Part shown: piece after piece, positions 41,799 through 48,727 of the stretch
Numbering within the stretch: the stretch's first letter is position 1
Layout of the letters: the number at the start of each line of letters is the position of its first letter
Source of the DNA: a bacterium
GTDB taxonomy: Bacteria; Patescibacteriota; 4484-211; GCA-002791395
Length of the DNA stretch: 56,634 nucleotides
NCBI GenBank assembly: GCA_027002475.1
Contig: JALWZS010000018.1
Location: forward strand, 1 to 56,634
Direction: 5' to 3'
Translations under genes and position numbers: made by a program
Notes under the pieces: model-generated
The model's input: the letters and a program-made list of their open reading frames with translations, nothing else
Database searches by the model: none
Told to the model about the DNA's origin: nothing

Positions 41799-42515
41799 TT
41801 ACTTCTTATTCTTTTTTTTGCCTTTTTTGCCCTTGCCTTTACGGGCTCGGGCGAAGGCGTGGGCGAAGGCTGTGCCGTTGCGCTCGTTGGGGACGATTTG
41901 CCGAATCGCTCGGAGGCGACCGGGTCCAATCCCCTTGATTCTCAGGAGCTGGTAGTCGGTGGCGTTGAGAATCCACCCGACAGTTTTTCCTGCGGAATCG
42001 AGGACTTTGCCAATCTCACCTTCGATAAGGGTGCTGGCGGGGAGTTCGGCGGCCTTTTTGGATTCTTCCCAAGCCTGGGCAACCGCCCTGTTGAGTAATT
42101 GAGCTTGGGTGAGGTCGGGTGTGGTGAGGGGCAGAATCTCTGCCAAAAGACCTTCGGCCTTTGAGAAGGCTTTGGCGAAGGCAGGGACGGCAGCAATGAC
42201 TGCGGCATGGTGCGGCCTGTCCTGCAAGTCGAGGAGATTCTTAAAGGCCTTATTGACCAGGTTGTCAATGTAGGCCTTTTCTGCTTGTGCAAGCGTAGAC
42301 TTGAGGACTGCGTTCTTGGCTTGCAGCGCCTCTGCAATCTTCATTGCGTTGGCGCTGTCGGCCTTGCGCAGGTTGCCGGCTGTTGCTCGGGCATCGTGCA
42401 AGGCCCTCTTCAGTTGTGGGTTCTCCTGCACCTTGCGCGGGAGATTGGCGACCTTTTTTTGGAGAGCCTTGAAGGCTCTCAAGGTCGCGATGGGTGAAAG
42501 GTTAGAAGACGTCAT
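41799..42515 (-). CDS. Island protein with C-terminal helix-hairpin-helix and basic tail
   Basis: The protein has 238 residues. It is almost all alpha-helical (Ala/Lys/Leu-rich to about residue 170). A single helix-hairpin-helix-like motif, LLRIKGIGPGRLRAIRQI, is at about 192-209, followed by a Lys/Gly tail (KGKGKKGKKKNKK). HhH motifs bind DNA non-specifically, so a DNA-binding or relaxosome accessory role is possible. ATG at 42515 is fixed by AAGGAG eight bases upstream and the CACTC box; a longer frame to 42614 lacks support. Confidence 0.7.
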   Translation of the reverse strand: MTSSNLSPIATLRAFKALQKKVANLPRKVQENPQLKRALHDARATAGNLRKADSANAMKIAEALQAKNAVLKSTLAQAEKAYIDNLVNKAFKNLLDLQDRPHHAAVIAAVPAFAKAFSKAEGLLAEILPLTTPDLTQAQLLNRAVAQAWEESKKAAELPASTLIEGEIGKVLDSAGKTVGWILNATDYQLLRIKGIGPGRLRAIRQIVPNERNGTAFAHAFARARKGKGKKGKKKNKK

Positions 42516-42573
42516 GGTCTTACTCCTTGAGTGTTTTGAAAAGATGGATGGTTGATATGCCCTTTCATTTTTT

Positions 42574-42713
42574 AAGGGGTAGAGGAGAAACAAGACTACA
42601 TGGCTGCCCTGCACTTTAGTAAAGTCATGCCCCTTCTCTACCCCTTACTATTGTGAGGTGCTACACATCTTATAGCAGATGTGTTGTTGTGCGTTACATA
42701 TAGCATGTGTAAC
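42574..42713. promoter_or_regulatory. Cluster of three palindromes upstream of the HhH gene
   Basis: P1: AAGGGGTAGAG (42574-42584) with CTCTACCCCTT (42636-42646), enclosing ACTTT-agt-AAAGT. P2: ACACATCT (42663-42670) with AGATGTGT (42677-42684). P3: GTTACA (42693-42698) with TGTAAC (42708-42713). P2 and P3 share TATAGCA followed by TGTGT, like paired iterons or operators. They lie in the upstream region of the main operon, so control of the operon or a replication/transfer origin are both possible. Confidence 0.55.
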
Positions 42714-42838
42714 ACGATTTGTCAATTGTTAGACTAATTAAAAGTGGGTATTTTGTGAGTTGTGAAAATGTGTTACCTACTTATTCGTTATATATAATCG
42801 CAAAAACAGCATAAGGCAGTAGGGTTATATTCTATGGG

Positions 42839-42960
42839 GTACTTCCTGGCAAAAAAGACCGGGAACTGCTGTGTTCTCGTTCCGTTACTCCCCCTGAAAC
42901 GGATGTAGAACTATGCAGCTCCCGGTTTCCCCAATACTGCTCCCCTAAGCAAGGAGGTAC
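42839..42960. ncRNA. Predicted structured RNA or long hairpin (about 120 nt)
   Basis: An outer pair GTACTTCCT (42839-42847) with AGGAGGTAC (42952-42960) encloses an extended stem: ACCGGGA (42858-42864) with TCCCGGT (42920-42926), CTGC with GCAG, GTTCT (42873-42877) with AGAAC (42907-42911), and TCCGTT (42881-42886) with AACGGA (42898-42903). Either strand could fold; TATATAAT at 42791-42798 is a possible plus-strand -10. It matches none of SRP, 6S, tmRNA or RNase P RNA as I know them. The outer arm covers an SD-like AGGAGG. Confidence 0.55.
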
Positions 42961-43040
42961 GAACGAATTATAACATGGAATTAGTTGATGCTAATAAAAA
43001 TACATCACCGTAATGAATAAATCTTAATAATGTTAAGTAA

Positions 43041-43077
43041 ATAAAAAAGGCGAAAGGAAGTGGGACTCCCTTTCGCC
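43041..43077 (-). terminator. Intrinsic terminator of the 77-residue gene
   Basis: GGCGAAAGG (43049-43057) pairs with CCTTTCGCC (43069-43077). On the minus strand it is followed by six T residues (43043-43048). It ends the first small gene at the right border of the island. Confidence 0.85.
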
Positions 43078-43083
43078 AGATGG

Positions 43084-43317
43084 TCATTGGGCAAATAGAA
43101 AGATGACACTAACTACTGCCCAGGAGAATACAGCTACAGCTATCAATCCGAGAAAGATTAATATTCCTCGGACTAGCCCTCTGGCTGAGGGGCAACGAAG
43201 CTTCCACTCGGGGTGATTTGTTTTCCATTCTTGCCAGCTGTCCTTGACCAGCCAGCCCAGTCCAACAAGAATGAAAAAGAACAGTACAAAATTTATCAGA
43301 TTATCAGGATTAATCAT
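43084..43317 (-). CDS. Small two-TM membrane protein (77 aa)
   Basis: The protein has 77 residues with transmembrane helices at about 7-23 and 52-76 and a short Trp/Pro-rich loop between (WQEWKTNHPEWKLRCPS). No family is recognised. The start has AAGGAG six bases upstream and the leader box CACTCAAT. It is the first gene of the island on the minus strand and has its own terminator, so it is regulated separately from the main operon. Confidence 0.75.
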   Translation of the reverse strand: MINPDNLINFVLFFFILVGLGWLVKDSWQEWKTNHPEWKLRCPSARGLVRGILIFLGLIAVAVFSWAVVSVIFLFAQ

Positions 43318-43399
43318 AATGTCTCCTTATTGAGTGGTATTTGAAAAGAACTGTTGCCTTTGTTGGCGTTGGTGGAATTGTAGCATTATTACGCAACGG

Positions 43400-43650
43400 G
43401 TGTGTAGGAGGGGGTGGAGAGTTGAAGAGTTGAAGAGCGTCGTTGCGAGCGATAGCGCGGCAATCTCGAATGGGTAGATTGCCACGGAATTTACATAATA
43501 AATTCCTCGCAGTGACAAGAAAACGGCAATGGTTCCGTCATTGCGAGAAGCGGAAGCGACGAAGCAATCTTCTGTCATGTTCGAGACTGCCGCGTTGGTT
43601 AGCACCAACTCGCAGTGACGAAAATGTTGCTTCGCCCCGATATCTATCGA
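43400..43650. repeat. Compound repeat: short family B run joined to family A
   Basis: GGAGAGTTGAAGAGTTGAAG (family B) at about 43417-43437 runs straight into family A copies (CGTTGCGAGCGATAGCGCGG, CTCGCAGTGACAAG, TCATTGCGAGAAGC, TCGCAGTGACGA). They fill the gap between the island and HtrA and mark the return of core-type sequence. Confidence 0.8.
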
Positions 43651-43757
43651 GATTGCAATGATGCATGTTTCATGTGCTTAAGAAAACGATAGACTCTTGC
43701 GTGATGATGAGTTAGTAGTAAAATATTTAATGCAAGTGAAGTGGCATTTAATTAATC

Positions 43758-44984
43758 ATGCAAGAAGCAGAAGGGCAACAAAATCACAATCAAGCCAGTG
43801 CAAAAACAAAATACCCTAGTCCCCTATTTATATTTTTAATGGCTTTAATCTTTGGATTTGTGGGTGGAATTGGTGGGACTTATACCGCTTTTAAATACCT
43901 TGGCACGCCTGTAAAGCAAATGGTTAAAGAGGAGGTTAAAACCCAAGTTGTTGATGAAAGCTCGGCAATTATTGACACTGTTGAAAAAACTAAGGATGCG
44001 GTTGTTAGTATCGTTATCAGTAAAGATGTTCCTGTTTTTGAAAATTATCGCTTTGATCCGTTTGGCGATGGGTTCTTCTTCCCGTTTTATCAAAGAAAAC
44101 AGGTAGGTACAGAAAAGCAGCAAGTTGGGGCTGGAACTGGTTTTTTTGTGTCGGATGATGGAACAATTGTTACGAACAAGCATGTGGTTAGTGATCCAGA
44201 TGCGGAGTATACAGTGATACTAAATAACGGGGAAAAGTACGATGCAAAGGTCTTAGACCGCGATCCTTACATCGACATTGCAGTAATTAAAGTTGCCTAC
44301 AAACCAAAAACCTATATTTCTCTTGGCGATTCATCGAAGATAAAGGTTGGTCAACGAGTTATTGCAATCGGGAATTCGCTTGGGCAATTTTCTAATACCG
44401 TTAGCGAAGGAATTATCTCCGGACTTTCCCGCTCAATTGTTGCTGGCTCTGGAACTGGTAATTATGAGCAGTTAAATGATGTTATTCAAACCGATGCTGC
44501 AATTAACCCTGGTAACTCTGGTGGTCCGCTTTTGGATCTTAACGGAAATGCGATTGGTGTAAATGTTGCTGTAGCCCAAAACGCGGAAAATATTGGTTTT
44601 GCTATTCCAATTAATACTGTAAAGTCGATACTGCAGTCAATTAAGGAGCATGGAAAGATTGTTCATCCATATCTTGGGGTCCGTTATGTCCAGATAAATA
44701 AGGATATACAAAAGAAAAATAACTTGAGCGTTGACTATGGCGCTTTGATTGTGCGAGGCGAAACCCGAACTGATTTAGCAGTTATTCCAGGAAGCCCAGC
44801 TGATAAAGCAGGACTTAGGGAGAATGACATAATTCTTGAGGTTAATGGTGTAAAACTTGATGAAAAGACGAGTCTGCAACGCGAGATTCTAAAATATAAC
44901 GTTGGTGATGAGATTACTCTAAAGGTTCTTAGCAAGGGTAAAGAAAAAGAAGTAAAGGTAACCCTTGAGGCAAGGGAGGGGTGA
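43758..44984 (+). CDS. HtrA/DegP-type serine protease
   Basis: The protein has 408 residues with an N-terminal transmembrane anchor (about 25-48) and a trypsin-like domain. The catalytic triad is visible: His in TIVTNKHVVSD, Asp in DPYIDIAVIKV and Ser in NPGNSGGPL. A C-terminal PDZ domain (about 310-405, starting HPYLGVRYVQI) follows. It should degrade or refold damaged proteins outside the membrane. The gene ends with TGA, which shows that TGA is a stop codon in this organism. It is a single gene flanked by repeats. Confidence 0.93.
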   Translation: MQEAEGQQNHNQASAKTKYPSPLFIFLMALIFGFVGGIGGTYTAFKYLGTPVKQMVKEEVKTQVVDESSAIIDTVEKTKDAVVSIVISKDVPVFENYRFDPFGDGFFFPFYQRKQVGTEKQQVGAGTGFFVSDDGTIVTNKHVVSDPDAEYTVILNNGEKYDAKVLDRDPYIDIAVIKVAYKPKTYISLGDSSKIKVGQRVIAIGNSLGQFSNTVSEGIISGLSRSIVAGSGTGNYEQLNDVIQTDAAINPGNSGGPLLDLNGNAIGVNVAVAQNAENIGFAIPINTVKSILQSIKEHGKIVHPYLGVRYVQINKDIQKKNNLSVDYGALIVRGETRTDLAVIPGSPADKAGLRENDIILEVNGVKLDEKTSLQREILKYNVGDEITLKVLSKGKEKEVKVTLEAREG

Positions 44985-45275
44985 GTTTGAGAGTTAAAGG
45001 GTTGCAGAGTTGGAGGGTGGGAGTGTTTAAGCTTTGGAGTATTTCAGTACATTTTGAACGTTGGGCGCATACTTTTGTACTCTAGTGGATGAGAGTGTTT
45101 ATCGGGGATTCTGAGATGATTAGAGAATTACAGGGTTTGAGAGTTGTAGGGTTTAAGAATTTCAGTGTTAAAGGTTAATAGCTTTGAGTCTTAAGCATTT
45201 ACTCCAGTACTCCAGTGTACGGGAGTGCTTATGAGCGTGGGAGAGTTGTAGAGTTGAAGGGTTGTAGAGTTAGAG
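44985..45275. repeat. Family B tandem repeat array with conserved core
   Basis: Units of the form GAGAGTTNNAGGGTTGTAGA are repeated many times. Embedded is a core, TTTTGAACGTTGG followed by CATACTTTTGTACTCTAGTGG and GAGAGTGTTTATC (45051-45104), with a second partial core at 45190-45230. The core recurs in reverse orientation at about 51447-51500. No gene is seen in the gap. Confidence 0.75.
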
Positions 45276-45277
45276 AG

Positions 45278-45784
45278 TTATCGCGCTATTTCGCGGTATT
45301 TTTTTATTAAGCCGGTGACTCGTTTTCTACTTTCTAAAGTTAAATCAAGCAGTTTGTCAAAATCCTCTTGTTTATCAGCAAACATTGATAGATCTCGTGC
45401 GGTTAGTAATATGTCTTGATATACAAACGTTGCATCACGACTTGCTTCGTAAAACTCTAACTTCTTTTTGGGGTCTTTGCGGTTGTAACCTTGCACTAAT
45501 GTCTTGCTAACTTCATGAGCTGCGTCAACTAACCTATCACGCATATCTCCAGTATTTGGGTCGAAAATGCTGGTTAATCGATGTGTAGTTACAACTAACT
45601 CATGAGCTGATTGCCATACACCAAAGTCCTCAAACCGCTTAGAAGATGAACGACGTTGCTCTTTTTGCCTTTGGTTATTGCCATCGTCAGATACTTGTTG
45701 TTGCGGTTGTGCCTGCTCTTCAGAAGTCTCGTCTTTAATGGTTACTTCTTGAGATTCTTCTTGTGGTTGAACGTCGTCTTGCAT
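45278..45784 (-). CDS. Four-helix-bundle (S23 rRNA intervening-sequence type) protein
   Basis: The protein has 168 residues. The first 50 are an acidic, Gln-rich low-complexity tail. The rest is a four-helix bundle with the family start FEDFGVWQSAHELV and the late helix VYQDILLTARDLSMF. S23-type proteins were first found encoded in intervening sequences within 23S rRNA genes, but here it stands alone. The function is not established; RNA or protein binding is usually suggested. TATAAT lies six bases before the ATG. Confidence 0.85.
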   Translation of the reverse strand: MQDDVQPQEESQEVTIKDETSEEQAQPQQQVSDDGNNQRQKEQRRSSSKRFEDFGVWQSAHELVVTTHRLTSIFDPNTGDMRDRLVDAAHEVSKTLVQGYNRKDPKKKLEFYEASRDATFVYQDILLTARDLSMFADKQEDFDKLLDLTLESRKRVTGLIKKYREIAR

Positions 45785-45790
45785 AGTGTA

Positions 45791-45796
45791 ATTATA
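45791..45796 (-). promoter_or_regulatory. -10 box TATAAT with -35 TTGAGT
   Basis: A perfect minus-strand TATAAT lies six bases from the ATG at 45784. TTGAGT occurs 16 bases further upstream as a plausible -35 box. Confidence 0.65.
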
Positions 45797-45820
45797 CGGA
45801 TGATAGCAAAAAACTCAAGA

Positions 45821-47074
45821 TTAGATTTCAAATCTTTCTGCTAGCTTGAGGAATCGGTTGTATTTAGAAACCCGCTCACCTCTTGCCAAGTTCCCAGCAT
45901 TTAAAAACCTTGATTGGGTTGCAATTGCTAGGTCTACAATAAAGGTGTCTTCAGTTTCAGCCGCTCTGTCTGCAACAAAGAGTTCAATCATGGCGTCTTT
46001 GGCTACCTTCATAAACCTAAGCGTTTCTGTAACTGTTCCGATTTGGTTTGGTTTCACTACAACACTGTCAATTGCATTATGGCTAATTGCTGTATAAAGG
46101 CGCTCAATGTTGGTGGAGGTAATATCATCACCAGCAACAAAAATTCGTGGGTAAGCCTTATTTAATGTTGCAAAGTCTTCCCAATCTTCTTCGTCAAATG
46201 CGTCTGTTATTAAAAGAATGGGGTATTTCCTAAGTACGTTGTCTAAAAAGTCATCAGGCAGGGCGTTTTCGATGTGGGAGCCGGCGACGTCAAAGCCATA
46301 TAAAATCTTATTGTGTACTTGATAATTAGTTTTTCCTACTGCCTCTATCATTGCCTCAAGTGGCTGATATGGATTATCGAATGTTGTTACATACCCTCCT
46401 CTTTCCCCTGTGTTAACGATTAGACCTTTTGATTTAAGGACCTTACGCAATTCAAAGCTAATTTCTGCTGCTGCCCTTATTTGGTCTTTAGAAGTTGTTA
46501 ATCCAACAGGAAAAATAAAGAAGTCTTCAATTCCAATCGACGTATCCCCTACCATTCCCCCATTTATTACTGAAAACGCAGGTATTGGTAATTTAGGCTT
46601 CATTCTATCGTCTGCAATGTTGACTGGTTCTTCGTGAAAGTTAAACGCCTCGATGCGTAAAAACAGATGATTTAGGTGCTCGTATAGTTCTTTTCTTTGA
46701 ATCTTGGCTGCGGCTCGGGCGGCTGCTATTGAAACAGGAAGGGTTGCATTGCTGCCCAAATGAGACATGTTAGGAGTTCCGTCTAGTTCTATAAGAATTT
46801 GGTCGATTTTAAATTGCTCCATTGGATCAAGTTTTTTCATGCGGGGTGCAATTATCTTGTTAACGTTTTCTAATGCATGCTCGATCCCTTTACCAAAATA
46901 AACACTAAAATCTTTATCAAAAAGTTCTACGGCTTCGTGGGATGATTTGGATAAACCGCTTGGTGCAGATGCAGTAACCGTTGATTTATCGGTTAAATGG
47001 AGTGTCACCTCGACTGCAGGTGCTCCAGATGAGTTGATTATTTGTCGTCCTTCTAGTGATTCTATTAATACCAT
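45821..47074 (-). CDS. eno: Enolase
   Basis: The protein has 417 residues, normal for enolase, which converts 2-phosphoglycerate to phosphoenolpyruvate in glycolysis. Diagnostic parts are present: SGAPAVEVTL at the start, HLGSNATLPVS, the metal-binding Asp/Glu in YGFDVAGS, DAFDEEDWEDF and VAGDDIT, the catalytic Lys in VVVKPNQIGTVTET, and the late ATQSRFLNAGNLARGERV. Together with the downstream PEP synthase gene it points to PEP/pyruvate metabolism. TATAAT six bases upstream fixes the start. Confidence 0.95.
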   Translation of the reverse strand: MVLIESLEGRQIINSSGAPAVEVTLHLTDKSTVTASAPSGLSKSSHEAVELFDKDFSVYFGKGIEHALENVNKIIAPRMKKLDPMEQFKIDQILIELDGTPNMSHLGSNATLPVSIAAARAAAKIQRKELYEHLNHLFLRIEAFNFHEEPVNIADDRMKPKLPIPAFSVINGGMVGDTSIGIEDFFIFPVGLTTSKDQIRAAAEISFELRKVLKSKGLIVNTGERGGYVTTFDNPYQPLEAMIEAVGKTNYQVHNKILYGFDVAGSHIENALPDDFLDNVLRKYPILLITDAFDEEDWEDFATLNKAYPRIFVAGDDITSTNIERLYTAISHNAIDSVVVKPNQIGTVTETLRFMKVAKDAMIELFVADRAAETEDTFIVDLAIATQSRFLNAGNLARGERVSKYNRFLKLAERFEI

Positions 47075-47080
47075 CTTTTG

Positions 47081-47086
47081 ATTATA
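47081..47086 (-). promoter_or_regulatory. -10 box TATAAT, six bases from ATG
   Basis: A perfect TATAAT on the minus strand is six bases from the enolase ATG at 47074, without an SD. Confidence 0.65.
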
Positions 47087-47174
47087 AATCGTTTTGGGAA
47101 GGCTTTTAAATAGAATTTCACGCTCTCCCCTAAAACTGCTATTATGTTATATAAAAGCGACTTAAATAGCAACT

Positions 47175-48296
47175 ATGTTTGGATTAAGCAAGAACAAAAC
47201 TAAAGGCTCAAAGCAAGATAACGCACAAATAGACAAGCAAAAGCTGGAGAAGCTAACGTACGCATTATCTCAACTGCGAGAAATTGTAAACTCTTTAGCT
47301 AACCCGATCTTTGCGTTCGAATTTGACGGATCAATCTATTACTTTAGCCAAGGTGCTTCAAAAATACTTAAAAAACCATTACCTGCCGTGTTGGGAAGAA
47401 AGTGGTTTGTTGTTTTGCCCCTAGAGCCAAAGGACAAAATGCGCGAGATGTATTCTAACTTTGTTGATAAAAAGCAAAAAATCAGCGGTGAGTTTACAGG
47501 ACCAGATAATAGACCAATTGAGTTAGTTATAAGTCCAATTCATTTTGGGCAAGGCGGTGTTGTTAGTGGTGGAGTTGTTGAGATAATTGACCTGACGCAA
47601 AAAAAACAGTTCCAGCAACGTCAAATTGATTTTATATCTTTCATTAGTCATGAGCTTCGGACCCCAATATCAAGTGCTAAAGGGTATTTGGACGTAGTAC
47701 TGCATGAGGCTGATTATCTAAAACCTGAGCATAAAAAGTTCTTAGAACGTGCAATGGCTAGTACGCAAAGACAAGCCGATACAGTCGAAAAGTTAATAGA
47801 TTTAAGTAACCTTGAACGTGGTCAAATGATAGTAACACTGGAGGAGATAGACATTATTGCCGAGATTCAGGATGTGATTGCTTATTGGCGAGATGTTGCC
47901 TCGAAAAAATCGCTAAGCCTCAACTTTTTGTATCCGAAATTTAATATTCCTCACGTTAAGGCTGATGTGACGTTGCTTAGAACTATTCTAAATAACTTGT
48001 TAGACAATGCAACCAAATACACGAAAGAAGGCTCCATAGAAGTAAGCTTGTACCAAAAAGAGTCATTCGTTTACGTTGCCATAAAAGATACTGGTCCTGG
48101 TATTGCTGAGGATATACAAAAAGAGATTTTTGAAAAATTTGTCCGAGGCGAACATAGTATGACGGAAACTACTCAAGGCAGTGGTTTGGGACTATACCTT
48201 GCTAAACGGTTTACAGAGCAAATGGGTGGGAAGCTAACACTTGAAACTAAACTAGGAGAAGGATCTACGTTTACTTTCTCGTTGCCTGTTTTCTAA
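47175..48296 (+). CDS. Cytoplasmic PAS-histidine kinase
   Basis: The protein has 373 residues and no transmembrane segment. A PAS-like sensor is at about 25-140. The HisKA domain has the phospho-acceptor His in FISHELRTPISS (near 161), and a HATPase domain follows with LLDNATKYT (N box), IKDTGPGI (G1) and GSGLGLYLAK (G2). It should autophosphorylate and pass phosphate to a regulator. The signal is unknown, but a soluble PAS kinase suggests an internal redox or metabolite cue. Its stop overlaps the stop of the convergent response regulator by four bases. Confidence 0.92.
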   Translation: MFGLSKNKTKGSKQDNAQIDKQKLEKLTYALSQLREIVNSLANPIFAFEFDGSIYYFSQGASKILKKPLPAVLGRKWFVVLPLEPKDKMREMYSNFVDKKQKISGEFTGPDNRPIELVISPIHFGQGGVVSGGVVEIIDLTQKKQFQQRQIDFISFISHELRTPISSAKGYLDVVLHEADYLKPEHKKFLERAMASTQRQADTVEKLIDLSNLERGQMIVTLEEIDIIAEIQDVIAYWRDVASKKSLSLNFLYPKFNIPHVKADVTLLRTILNNLLDNATKYTKEGSIEVSLYQKESFVYVAIKDTGPGIAEDIQKEIFEKFVRGEHSMTETTQGSGLGLYLAKRFTEQMGGKLTLETKLGEGSTFTFSLPVF

Positions 48297-48673
48297 CCTT
48301 CTCGTTGAGCTAAGAAATTTTTAACTTCTTGTATTATTTGTGATGGTGTGTAGGCAGACTTAATAAGATAACTTTCTGCTCCATTCTCAAATCCTTCTTT
48401 AATGACGCTTTCTTGCCCTAAGTTAGTAAGTAAAATCACAGGAATATCTTTCGCTTCTTCTTGTCCTTTTAGTGTTTTAAGTAAACCAAGCACGTTTAGC
48501 TTGGGAAGCATGATATCAAGTAGTATCAAATCAGGCTTTTCTTGAGTTGCTTTTAAGAGACCATCTGGTCCGTCTTCTGCAGTTACAATTGTGTAACCTT
48601 CTTTTACAAATTGTCTTTGGTATAACTCGCGAATGAAAAAGTCGTCTTCAACTATTAAAATCTTTTCTGCCAT
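48293..48673 (-). CDS. Single-domain response regulator
   Basis: The protein has 126 residues and consists only of a receiver domain. The acidic pair is at VEDDFFIRE, the phospho-acceptor Asp in LILLDIMLPK (near residue 53), Thr in ILLTNLG and Lys in YLIKSAY. There is no DNA-binding output domain, so it works through protein contacts. Convergent with, and four bases overlapping, the histidine kinase gene, which is the likely partner. A weak CAGAAT lies six bases before the ATG. Confidence 0.92.
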   Translation of the reverse strand: MAEKILIVEDDFFIRELYQRQFVKEGYTIVTAEDGPDGLLKATQEKPDLILLDIMLPKLNVLGLLKTLKGQEEAKDIPVILLTNLGQESVIKEGFENGAESYLIKSAYTPSQIIQEVKNFLAQREG

Positions 48674-48727
48674 GATTCTATTCTGCTTTCTTTTTTGAAT
48701 TATGTCAAATATTTTTTAGACTAAAGT

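Larger units (their letters stand above)
28191..43321. mobile_element. Type IV secretion-like genomic island, G+C-richer than its flanks
   Basis: All recognisable genes run on the minus strand, mostly have strong SD sites, and use G+C-richer codons than the core genes on both sides. The gene set (two-TM pilin-like, VirB6-like, VirB3/PrgI-like, VirB4-like ATPase, wall hydrolase, Rho-like ATPase) points to an integrated conjugation or secretion module. The borders are set by terminators, not by visible repeats. I found no integrase, relaxase, tRNA target or direct repeat, so mobility itself is inferred. The island lacks the A, B and C repeats that fill the core intergenic gaps. Confidence 0.6.

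Noticed and set aside
42834-42908. 24-codon ORF inside the structured RNA
   Set aside because: Weak SD and the codons follow the hairpin arms; the structure explains the sequence better.
28191-43321. Prophage
   Set aside because: No terminase, portal, capsid or tail genes are recognisable; the gene set is T4SS-like.
44985-45275. CRISPR array
   Set aside because: Units vary in length and sequence, there are no regular spacers, and no cas genes are nearby; it is a degenerate tandem repeat.
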